Positions 1 through 5,929 of a stretch of 32,667 nucleotides of DNA are shown here, one piece after another. The stretch lies in NCBI GenBank assembly GCA_001776905.1, contig MFDM01000010.1, positions 16,291-48,957 of the forward strand. Reading direction: 5' to 3'. Source of the DNA: Candidatus Daviesbacteria bacterium RIFCSPLOWO2_01_FULL_39_12 (GTDB lineage: Bacteria; Patescibacteriota; Microgenomatia; Daviesbacterales; UBA10151). Below the pieces are notes generated by a model. It ran no database searches. It saw nothing but the letters and a program-made list of their open reading frames with translations, and was not told where the DNA came from. A program made the translations under genes and the position numbers. Position 1 is the first letter of the stretch, and the number at the start of each line of letters is the position of its first letter.

Positions 1-699
1 AGTGGTCACGTCCAAGTGCGCATCAACAATCCTTTTATCAAAAGCCGCCATTTTTTTGACTTCCTCATACTTAATGCCAATTTTTTGGCAGAAGTCATAA
101 AAAGCATTGGCAAAAGTGACCTTTAAAGATAAAAAGGCATTGGCAACATATTTAACGGTTTCGGCAGTGGTGGGATCTGTTTGAAAGATTTTGGTTTTGG
201 GAAACCTTTGTCTAAAAATTACCGCCACTCTCCTGGAGACTAAATCATTGTTGGCTCCAATAACAGTTCTGTCGGCATTTAAAAAATCTGCCAAAAAATT
301 AGCCTCCGTTAAAAATTCCGGATTAAAGGCAAAATGGCTCCCAGGGTATTTTTTTTCTAAGGCAGCAGTTGTGCCCGGAGTGACAGTTGATTTTATGACG
401 ATAATTTTATCTGTTTCATCAGTATGGCGAGTAATATCAGGCATGGATTTTTCGATTATGGAAAGATCTATACCAGACTCATCTGCTTTCATGGGAGTGG
501 GCAGGCAAATAAAAATAAATTCAGATTCTTTAATGACTTTTTCTAAAGAGGCAGTGTCTTTATATTTGTCATAATATAAAATTTTATCTTTGCCGGATGA
601 GGCTACATTAAATCCATTAGCCACAGCTTGTCCCACAAAGCCGTAACCGATGATACCTAGCTTTATAGGGACTAGCAATTGTTCTGAAGCAGTATCCAT
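1..699 (-). CDS. UDP-glucose/GDP-mannose dehydrogenase family protein (5' part, runs off the window)
   Basis: NAD-dependent nucleotide-sugar dehydrogenase that would oxidise a UDP- or GDP-sugar to its uronic acid for envelope polysaccharide. The 233 visible residues show a Rossmann dinucleotide motif (GIIGYGFVG, residues 15-23), the conserved FICLPTP segment, a STVTPGTT stretch and the FNPEFLTEANFLADF segment typical of the family, followed by the start of the central helical region (ETVKYVANAFLSLKVTFANA). The catalytic cysteine and the C-terminal sugar-binding domain lie beyond position 1, so the exact substrate cannot be told. The ATG at 699 is the first in frame. The gene is divergent from the Nudix gene with only 30 bp between the two start codons. 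Confidence 0.9.
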   Translation of the reverse strand, partial: MDTASEQLLVPIKLGIIGYGFVGQAVANGFNVASSGKDKILYYDKYKDTASLEKVIKESEFIFICLPTPMKADESGIDLSIIEKSMPDITRHTDETDKIIVIKSTVTPGTTAALEKKYPGSHFAFNPEFLTEANFLADFLNADRTVIGANNDLVSRRVAVIFRQRFPKTKIFQTDPTTAETVKYVANAFLSLKVTFANAFYDFCQKIGIKYEEVKKMAAFDKRIVDAHLDVTT

Positions 700-716
700 G
701 GGTAATTAGTATATCA

Positions 717-722
717 TATAAT
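717..722 (+). promoter_or_regulatory. -10 box of the Nudix gene
   Basis: A perfect TATAAT ends 7 nt before the ATG at 730, so the predicted transcript starts at or next to the start codon. No Shine-Dalgarno sequence is visible. Confidence 0.55.
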
Positions 723-729
723 ATTTAAG

Positions 730-1134
730 ATGAGGATTATTAATAAAATAGCTTTAGCAGTAATAAGCAAGAAAAAAGTTTTAATGGTAAGATCATCTGA
801 TCAAGAAGAGGTTTTTTACACTTTGGGAGGAAAAATAAAGGAAGGGGAGCTGGATCTGGATTGTTTAAAAAGGGAGGTTTGGGAAGAAGTAGGTTGCAAG
901 ATTGATGAGGATTCTGTAAAGTTTTTAACAGTATTTGAGGATGTGGCCCATGGTAAGGATGAGACCTTGCTGAATTTAAGATTTTATGAGGGGAAACTGC
1001 TGGGTGAGCCAAAACCTTCCTCGGAGATTGTGGAAATAGGTTGGTTTGATACTAAATCAGATAAAAAACATTTATCCGAGATTGCCCAAAGAAAAATCTT
1101 CCCCTGGTTAAAGATGCATGGGTTTATAAATTAG
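730..1134 (+). CDS. Nudix hydrolase
   Basis: Small Mg-dependent hydrolase of nucleoside diphosphate-X compounds, 134 residues, the usual size for a single-domain Nudix protein. The Nudix box is complete: G34, E40 and the catalytic helix REVWEEVGC at residues 48-56. The N-terminal strand (NKIALAVISKKKVLMVRS) and the LGGKIKEGE loop are typical. The substrate cannot be read from the sequence; housecleaning of oxidised or damaged nucleotides is one possibility. The start is supported by a TATAAT box 7 nt upstream. Confidence 0.9.
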   Translation: MRIINKIALAVISKKKVLMVRSSDQEEVFYTLGGKIKEGELDLDCLKREVWEEVGCKIDEDSVKFLTVFEDVAHGKDETLLNLRFYEGKLLGEPKPSSEIVEIGWFDTKSDKKHLSEIAQRKIFPWLKMHGFIN

Positions 1135-1150
1135 ATATATAAATTAGATG

Positions 1151-1182
1151 TTGACAGGCACCAAAACTCATAGTAGTATAAA
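1151..1182 (+). promoter_or_regulatory. Promoter of the 1188 gene
   Basis: A perfect TTGACA at 1151-1156 is followed after 17 nt by TAGTAT (1174-1179), overlapping TATAAA (1177-1182). The ATG at 1188 lies 5-8 nt after these -10 candidates, again predicting a leaderless mRNA. Confidence 0.6.
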
Positions 1183-1187
1183 CCCTT

Positions 1188-1727
1188 ATGCCTAAGAGTG
1201 AGTTTGAAAAACTGTGGGGATGGGTAGCAGTTCCCTATGAAGTTCGTTTTACAAAAGGCGCTTGGAATGAAGGTCATCCGGTTGTCAACAGTCCTAGATC
1301 TGATACCAATGGATCCATATCTGGAATGGGACCGTTGCCATACGAGGTTAGAAGATTGAACAGTATATTTGTCCAGGGACATAGAAGAAGAGTGAATGAG
1401 CGAATTGAACATTACTCAGGAGAGACTGCTGTAATGTCGTGGGAAAGAATGACTAAAGGAGGAAGATTTAGTCCAAGAAGAGACAGTCACATATGTCATG
1501 GGAGGAGATATTGGGATGATGAGTTGGTACCTGGATCAATATTAAGGGCGATGAGAGCCTTAAGAGATTATCCAACAGAACCCCGTGAATTAGATTCAGG
1601 GGAAGATGGTGTAGAAGAGGCAGATTGGTCAAGTCTAGTAAGGGTAAATGATGGATTGAAACCTCCCACAATTGCTTCAATGATAAATCCTCAATTACTA
1701 CAACAACTTCAAGCACTGACTACATAA
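1188..1727 (+). CDS. Hypothetical protein, 179 aa
   Basis: I do not recognise this protein. It is soluble and polar, with no signal peptide or membrane segment. Visible features are an aromatic N-terminus (EKLWGWVAVPYEVRF), a second similar PYEVRRL segment near residue 51, a basic central part (GHRRRVNERIEH, RFSPRRDSHICHGRRYWDD) and an acidic stretch (ELDSGEDGVEEADW) before a Gln/Leu-rich C-terminus. The two PYEVR segments may reflect an internal duplication. A consensus TTGACA promoter directly ahead of the ATG supports real expression. It sits alone between the Nudix gene and tRNA-Glu. Confidence 0.6.
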   Translation: MPKSEFEKLWGWVAVPYEVRFTKGAWNEGHPVVNSPRSDTNGSISGMGPLPYEVRRLNSIFVQGHRRRVNERIEHYSGETAVMSWERMTKGGRFSPRRDSHICHGRRYWDDELVPGSILRAMRALRDYPTEPRELDSGEDGVEEADWSSLVRVNDGLKPPTIASMINPQLLQQLQALTT

Positions 1728-1760
1728 AATTCTAAATCGATAGATTTTGCCGTGGTGAAT

Positions 1761-1769
1761 TGATATAAT
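1761..1769 (+). promoter_or_regulatory. Extended -10 of tRNA-Glu
   Basis: TGATATAAT is an extended -10 (TGn plus a perfect TATAAT). It ends 10 nt before the first base of the tRNA. No good -35 is seen, as expected for an extended -10 promoter. Confidence 0.6.
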
Positions 1770-1779
1770 CTTTAAACAC

Positions 1780-1853
1780 GCCGCGTTCGTCTAGTGGCCT
1801 AGGACATCGGGCTTTCATCCCGGAAATCACGGGTTCGACTCCCGTACGCGGTA
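1780..1853 (+). tRNA. tRNA-Glu (anticodon UUC)
   Basis: A full cloverleaf can be folded by eye. The acceptor GCCGCGT pairs with ACGCGGT (one G-U), the D arm is GTCT/AGGAC-like, the anticodon stem TCGGG/CCCGG encloses loop CTTTCAT with anticodon TTC, and the T arm is ACGGG-TTCGACT-CCCGT. The discriminator base is A1853. CCA is not encoded (CTA follows), so CCA must be added after transcription. The gene ends 5 bp before the convergent cysteine ligase gene. Confidence 0.95.
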
Positions 1854-1858
1854 CTAAC

Positions 1859-3037
1859 CTATAGCTGAAAATCTTTTCTAAAACCCAGTAAGGAATATAA
1901 CTTTTTTAAATCTTTGGCTGATTTTTTTCTGGCCAGTTTTAACAAAAAGTCCAAAGCCTTGGGGGTATTAAGATCCTCCTCCATGATTGCTTGGAATTTT
2001 TTCAGATTGTCTCCGTCCTCCTTTACTTTTGCACTTTCCCTAAGCCGGATGGTTGTCTCTATTAATTTGACCTTATTCTCAATCTGTCCCAAGTTATCCT
2101 GGGTAAACTCCCAAGGCGAACGATAGCGGTGTGACAAAAGCAGCCATCTGATGGTGTTGGGGGAGTATTTTTTCAATAAATCTTTGACCATAATTAAGTT
2201 ACCCAAAGATTTGGCCATTTTTTCACCCTGGAATAAAACCATACAAGTATGCATCCAAAAATTAACGAAAGGAGATTCAACAGTGTAACTTTCAGATTGG
2301 GCAATTTCCGATTCATGATGAGGGTAAATTAAGTCCCTGCCTCCTCCGTGAATATCGATGGTACGACTTCGCTTACTACCCAAATACTGATGAATCATGG
2401 CAGAGCACTCTATATGCCAACCAGGCCTGCCCTTGCCCCAGGGACTGTTCCAGCTTGGTTCATCCTTTTTAGATTCCTGCCACAAAATAAAATCCAGTGG
2501 ATCAATCTTGAGCGGATCTTGAGGATTACCCCCTCTTTCTTGGGAAAGGATTAACATCTCACGTCTGTTGCAGCGGGATAACTTGCCATAAGTTGGAAAC
2601 TTTTTAATTTGAAAATAAATATTGCCATTCCTTTGATAAGCCGCTCCTTTTTTAAGTAGCGATTTAATGATTTGAATTATTTTATCTATGGAATCTGTGG
2701 CCTTAATCAAACGGGTGGGAGGCAGGACATTTAAAGAGTGCATATCCTGAAGATATCTTTTGGTCCAGAAATTCCCCAGATCCTGCCAATTTTTCTTAAC
2801 TTCTTTGGCTTTTTTTAAGATGTCATCATCAATGTCTGTGATATTTTGCACATAAGTAACTTTATATCCTTTGAATTTCAGATACCTTAGCAAAACATCA
2901 AAGAAAACATATGTAAAGGCATGGCCTAAATGAGTTATATCATAGGGAGTGATACCACAAACATACATGGTGACAATCCCCTCTTGAAGGGTTTTAAATG
3001 GTTCGATTTTACGAGTCAGAGAGTTGTATAATTGCAT
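1859..3037 (-). CDS. cysS: Cysteine ligase of the CysRS/MshC superfamily
   Basis: Class I synthetase-fold enzyme that activates cysteine with ATP. The start is placed at the ATG at 3037, giving MQLYNSLTRK, the usual CysRS N-terminus, with an extended -10 just upstream; an ATG 7 codons earlier is less likely. In this 392-residue numbering the zinc ligands are C27, C211, H240 and E244, the HIGH-like motif is HLGH and the KMSKS motif is KMAKS. The DALR-like segment (EEDLNTPKALDFLLKLA) is present, but the protein ends there, without the anticodon-binding tail that brings CysRS to about 460 residues. CGITPYDITHLGHA and NVLPPTRLIKATD resemble MshC (the Cys:GlcN-inositol ligase of mycothiol synthesis) more than textbook CysRS (CGPTVYDxxHIGNAR), while PHHESEIAQSE is CysRS-like. 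It is divergent from a LmbE deacetylase. A reduced tRNA synthetase or an MshC-like thiol ligase are both possible. Confidence 0.85.
   Translation of the reverse strand: MQLYNSLTRKIEPFKTLQEGIVTMYVCGITPYDITHLGHAFTYVFFDVLLRYLKFKGYKVTYVQNITDIDDDILKKAKEVKKNWQDLGNFWTKRYLQDMHSLNVLPPTRLIKATDSIDKIIQIIKSLLKKGAAYQRNGNIYFQIKKFPTYGKLSRCNRREMLILSQERGGNPQDPLKIDPLDFILWQESKKDEPSWNSPWGKGRPGWHIECSAMIHQYLGSKRSRTIDIHGGGRDLIYPHHESEIAQSESYTVESPFVNFWMHTCMVLFQGEKMAKSLGNLIMVKDLLKKYSPNTIRWLLLSHRYRSPWEFTQDNLGQIENKVKLIETTIRLRESAKVKEDGDNLKKFQAIMEEDLNTPKALDFLLKLARKKSAKDLKKLYSLLGFRKDFQL
3027..3032 (+). promoter_or_regulatory. Possible -10 box of the LmbE gene
   Basis: A perfect TATAAT 26 nt before the ATG at 3059, located inside the first codons of the divergent ligase gene. 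This would give a leader of about 20 nt. Confidence 0.35.
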
Positions 3038-3048
3038 GAGGATTTTTA

Positions 3049-3057
3049 ATTTTAGCA
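3049..3057 (-). promoter_or_regulatory. Extended -10 of the cysteine ligase gene
   Basis: Read on the minus strand, TGC followed by TAAAAT (TAAAAT at 3054-3049) ends 11 nt before the ATG at 3037. This fixes the start at the second in-frame ATG, because the upstream one lies ahead of or inside the promoter. Confidence 0.5.
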
Positions 3058-3058
3058 T

Positions 3059-3766
3059 ATGAAAGCATTATTTGTTTTTGCTCATCCGGATGATGAAACT
3101 TTCTCATCGGGCGGAACTATAGCCAAATTGAGCAAAAGTGGGGTTATAGTTAAACTGATCTGTGCTACCAAAGGAGAAGCAGGCACGGTGGGAGATCCGC
3201 CCTTAACAACTCAGGACAGGTTGGGTGATGCCCGGGAAAAGGAGCTGCGAAAAGCTGCCAAAATTTTGGGTATTTCCCAAATCTATTTCCTGGGATTTAT
3301 AGACGGAACGCTTCATCAACTGCCCATTGGGAAACTGCAGGAGCAGATCCTGCTAATTTTACAAAAAGAAAAACCGGATATGGTGGTAACTTTTGATAAA
3401 AGGGGTGGATCGAATCATCCGGATCATAAAGCGGTTTCCAAAGCTACCACCAGATCTTTCCAAAAGTATTTGGGTTCAACTAAAAAGTGGATCCGTTTGT
3501 ATCATACGGCTATCCCCAGAAGTTATCTAAAAGAATATGAAAAACACGGACTATCCTATACAGCTTTTGGTACCATTAAAGGGGTGGCGGATACCCAAAT
3601 AACCACTATTTCTGATATTAAAGATACCTATGATATTAAAGTTAAGGCAGCCAACTGTCATAAAACTCAAAGAAAAGATTGGGAGAGATTTTTAAGCCGG
3701 GCAGATGTGGTGGATGTCAAAAAAGAATTTTTTATGCTGATTTTGGAAAACAAATTAGGCTGGTAA
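3059..3766 (+). CDS. LmbE/PIG-L family zinc deacetylase
   Basis: Zinc-dependent N-deacetylase of the PIG-L/LmbE family, whose members remove acetyl from GlcNAc-containing conjugates (GlcNAc-PI, GlcNAc-inositol in mycothiol, GlcNAc-malate in bacillithiol). The 235 residues carry the zinc and catalytic motif AHPDDE (H9, D11, D12) and the second motif HPDH (H120-H123). The KGEAGTVG and LGDAREKEL segments are typical of the family. It starts within 22 bp of the divergent MshC/CysRS-like ligase. In actinobacteria MshB (this family) and MshC act in consecutive steps, so the pairing is suggestive. The substrate is not readable from the sequence. The reading frame stays open for 45 codons past the TAA stop (see findings). 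Confidence 0.9.
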   Translation: MKALFVFAHPDDETFSSGGTIAKLSKSGVIVKLICATKGEAGTVGDPPLTTQDRLGDAREKELRKAAKILGISQIYFLGFIDGTLHQLPIGKLQEQILLILQKEKPDMVVTFDKRGGSNHPDHKAVSKATTRSFQKYLGSTKKWIRLYHTAIPRSYLKEYEKHGLSYTAFGTIKGVADTQITTISDIKDTYDIKVKAANCHKTQRKDWERFLSRADVVDVKKEFFMLILENKLGW

Positions 3767-3891
3767 TCTTGTGAGCCACCAGATCCAATTCTAGAACTCA
3801 AAAAGTATAAAAGATTCAGAAGAAACATCCGCATAATTGCAAAACAGCTAAAAAAAGCAGGATTTGACCAGAAAAAAGATGAGGAATCAGA

Positions 3892-3897
3892 TATAAT
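3892..3897 (+). promoter_or_regulatory. -10 box of the 3908 gene
   Basis: A perfect TATAAT ending 10 nt before the ATG at 3908. It predicts a leaderless or near-leaderless mRNA. Confidence 0.5.
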
Positions 3898-3907
3898 TTG
3901 GTGAAAT

Positions 3908-4636
3908 ATGTCTTCTAAAGATAAGAGCACAATAAAATTCGCCGTTGGTTCACCGGATAATATACAATCGTGCATTTGGATAATGTGGGTCCATAAGAAT
4001 AGTGTCTATTTAGGAGCCAAAACTTTTCTAGGAGTTTTTAAGGTAAGTTTACATGAATCCGAAACGTCAAACGTTTGGAGAATTGCTTTTGTGAAAGAAC
4101 TTAAGAGAGATGATAACGAATCAGATCGACTAATAAAGAGGTGGGAGAGACCCGGAGAATTTGCTCCAGGTTGGACTCCAAGCGTTGCAATACTAATTTC
4201 TTCGATAGAAGCTGCACATCCCATTAAAAAAACCAAGATTGATGATTCACGCATTAAATGGTTTATTCCCCAAATAAAAGAAAAAAGATTAATTTTCAAA
4301 GTTTTATTCTCTAAACCAGGTATTACTGAGAATGGGCTTAAACATATTATGACCTCTTCCGATCAACTTGTAGGTAGACTCTTAAAGAAAAATGGTGAAG
4401 CAGCTTGGTTAATTATGAGAGAAGAAGATTTAACTCCAACGGAGAAACGGAAAATAGAAGATGTAATGGAGAAAACTAAGATTAATTTAAAAGCGGGTTC
4501 TTCAAAAGATTCTATAGGCGAAGCTAGAGCTCTTTTAGTTGTTTCAGAAGATATTCCAACAATTACCACACAACCTAAAATTATTGATATTGAGCTTGGC
4601 AAAGAAAACGTTTATATTGACGCCGTTAGAGATTAG
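3908..4636 (+). CDS. Uncharacterised protein, 242 aa
   Basis: No function can be assigned. The N-terminal part (residues 8-62: IKFAVGSPDN, IWIMWVHKNSVYLGAKTFLG, FKVSLHESE, VWRIAFVKE) has the look of a conserved uncharacterised family I recall from diverse bacteria, with a Trp-rich beta-sheet domain and a Lys-Val-Ser-Leu-His core. The middle (KRWERPGEFAPGWTPSVAILI) is also conserved-looking. The C-terminal half has helical, charged segments. There is no signal peptide or membrane segment. A TATAAT box supports the start. It stands alone between the LmbE gene and tRNA-Lys. Positions 4637-4724 downstream hold nothing recognisable. Confidence 0.65.
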   Translation: MSSKDKSTIKFAVGSPDNIQSCIWIMWVHKNSVYLGAKTFLGVFKVSLHESETSNVWRIAFVKELKRDDNESDRLIKRWERPGEFAPGWTPSVAILISSIEAAHPIKKTKIDDSRIKWFIPQIKEKRLIFKVLFSKPGITENGLKHIMTSSDQLVGRLLKKNGEAAWLIMREEDLTPTEKRKIEDVMEKTKINLKAGSSKDSIGEARALLVVSEDIPTITTQPKIIDIELGKENVYIDAVRD

Positions 4637-4724
4637 AACACAAAATGAAGCTAAAATTTAGGAATTTTACGCAGTTAGAATTTTCTAGAACACTTCAGGT
4701 TCAAAAATACGCACGAAATATTTG

Positions 4725-4797
4725 TGACCCGCCTGGGACTCGAACCCAGAACCAACAGCTTAAAAGGCTGCTGCTCTAACCATTGAGCTAGCGGGCC
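4725..4797 (-). tRNA. tRNA-Lys (anticodon UUU)
   Basis: On the minus strand the cloverleaf folds completely. Acceptor GGCCCGC pairs with GCGGGTC (one G-U), the D arm is GCTC/GAGC, the anticodon stem is GCAGC/GCTGT with loop CTTTTAA and anticodon TTT, and the T arm is CTGGG-TTCGAGT-CCCAG. Discriminator A is at 4725. CCA is not encoded. Confidence 0.95.
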
Positions 4798-4806
4798 AGC
4801 GTTGAT

Positions 4807-4812
4807 ATTATA
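4807..4812 (-). promoter_or_regulatory. -10 box of tRNA-Lys
   Basis: TATAAT on the minus strand, 9 nt before the first tRNA base, matching the spacing seen at tRNA-Glu. Confidence 0.55.
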
Positions 4813-4826
4813 ACCTATTTTAGGAG

Positions 4827-4832
4827 TATAAT
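4827..4832 (+). promoter_or_regulatory. -10 box of the thermonuclease gene
   Basis: A perfect TATAAT ends 7 nt before the ATG at 4840, so the mRNA should start almost at the start codon. It is arranged divergently with the tRNA-Lys -10, only 14 bp apart. Confidence 0.55.
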
Positions 4833-4839
4833 CTAAAAA

Positions 4840-5421
4840 ATGATCAAGGATACTAAATTATTAATCATAATTTGCTTGCTGGTTATTTTTGCAGGCTTAT
4901 CTCTGTTGTGGTTTGGTTTAAGGCCGGCTAAGATTAAACAGGTTGTTTCCCCAATACCCCAAGTAAGTGCAACACCTAAATTAATAGGTGAGGATGAGCA
5001 AGTTTTTGGAATAGGAGGTGAAGCTGTTTTAGTATCTAAAGTGGTGGATGGGGACACAATTACTTTGGAGGGTGGTCAAACAGTCAGATTGATTGGGATT
5101 GACACTCCGGAGACCAAAGACCCCAGAAGACCGGTTGGTTGTTTCGGTAAAGAAGCTGCCAATAAAACTAAGGAACTTTTAGAAGGAGAGACGGTGGTTT
5201 TACAAAAAGATGTTTCTGAGGTTGATAAATATAACAGATTATTAAGATATGTTTTTTTATCGCTTGACGGAGGTCAGCTGTTGTTTGTGAATGACTATTT
5301 GGTTAGGGAGGGATTTGCCCAAGTGTTAACCTACCCTCCTGATATTAAATATAATGAGCAACTCAGAGAGGCAGAAAAATCTGCCAAAGAAAATAAGAAA
5401 GGACTGTGGGGAAGTTGCTAA
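4840..5421 (+). CDS. Membrane-anchored thermonuclease (SNase family)
   Basis: Staphylococcal-nuclease-like Ca-dependent nuclease, 193 residues. A hydrophobic N-terminal segment (residues 8-26) acts as a signal anchor, followed by a short Pro-rich linker and the SNase domain from about residue 62. Catalytic positions are visible: D70 in VVDGDT, R83, D88 and E91 in RLIGIDTPET, and R133 in DKYNRLLRYV. The domain ends with the family's typical AEKSAKENKKGLWG. Exported nucleases of this type could degrade environmental DNA or RNA for salvage, which would suit an organism of limited biosynthetic capacity (inference). The DUF192 gene follows after 24 bp. Confidence 0.9.
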   Translation: MIKDTKLLIIICLLVIFAGLSLLWFGLRPAKIKQVVSPIPQVSATPKLIGEDEQVFGIGGEAVLVSKVVDGDTITLEGGQTVRLIGIDTPETKDPRRPVGCFGKEAANKTKELLEGETVVLQKDVSEVDKYNRLLRYVFLSLDGGQLLFVNDYLVREGFAQVLTYPPDIKYNEQLREAEKSAKENKKGLWGSC

Positions 5422-5426
5422 GTTAA

Positions 5427-5435
5427 TGCTATACT
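5427..5435 (+). promoter_or_regulatory. Extended -10 of the DUF192 gene
   Basis: TGCTATACT matches TGnTATAAT with one mismatch. It ends 10 nt before the ATG at 5446. Confidence 0.45.
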
Positions 5436-5445
5436 AATATTAGAG

Positions 5446-5928
5446 ATGAAAAAATTTGGTTTTCAGATCATACTTCTTTTGGTGGTTATTTTGTCAGCCC
5501 TCTTTTTCTTTAAAACTCAGAGCCCGATATCTAATTCGCTGATTCCGCAACAAACCGTGGTAAGAAATCTGACTATTAACAATACCCTGTTTAAGGTGGA
5601 AATAGCAGATACTAAGGAAAAAAGGGCTCAGGGTTTGGGCGGGAGAGAGAAACTGGCTGATGATGAAGGAATGCTTTTTATCTTTGAAAAGGAGGGTAAA
5701 TATGCTTTCTGGATGAGGGGAATGAAGTTTGCTATAGATTTTATCTGGATCAAACGAAATGTGGTGGTTGACCTGACCTCAGATGTGAAAGCCCCTTTAC
5801 CGGATCAAGCTGAGGAATCCTTGCCTAAATATAGCCCGAAAGTTGAGGTGGATCAGGTTTTAGAAGTTAGTGCCGGCACAATTAATAGACTAAACATTAA
5901 AGAAGGGGATACTATCAAATTAGAGTGA
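5446..5928 (+). CDS. DUF192 family protein, membrane-anchored
   Basis: A 160-residue protein with an N-terminal hydrophobic anchor (residues 5-23) and an extracytoplasmic DUF192 domain. The signature segments are present: ADTKEKRAQGLGGREKL, DDEGMLFIFEKEGKYAFWMRGM and IDFIWIKRNVVVDL. The biochemical function of the family is not established. It lies between the thermonuclease gene and the PEP-synthase-like gene, which begins one base after its stop, so these genes probably form an operon in which the last member is translated by coupling. Confidence 0.85.
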   Translation: MKKFGFQIILLLVVILSALFFFKTQSPISNSLIPQQTVVRNLTINNTLFKVEIADTKEKRAQGLGGREKLADDEGMLFIFEKEGKYAFWMRGMKFAIDFIWIKRNVVVDLTSDVKAPLPDQAEESLPKYSPKVEVDQVLEVSAGTINRLNIKEGDTIKLE

Positions 5929-5929
5929 C

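Noticed and set aside
191-574. ORF of 127 codons on the plus strand
   Set aside because: It is the antisense shadow of the nucleotide-sugar dehydrogenase on the minus strand, whose frame is open over all of 1-699 with family motifs.
1131-1412. Minus-strand ORF of 93 codons overlapping the 1188 gene
   Set aside because: No family features and no promoter; the plus-strand frame has a consensus promoter and a longer open frame.
1733-1748. Possible terminator hairpin AAATC-GATA-GATTT after the 1188 gene
   Set aside because: The stem is only 5 bp of mostly A-T pairs and no proper T tract follows.
3902-3904. UGA read as an amino acid, as in some CPR lineages
   Set aside because: All clear genes are intact with UGA as stop, including DUF192, which ends in TGA at its expected length; no in-frame TGA occurs within conserved domains.
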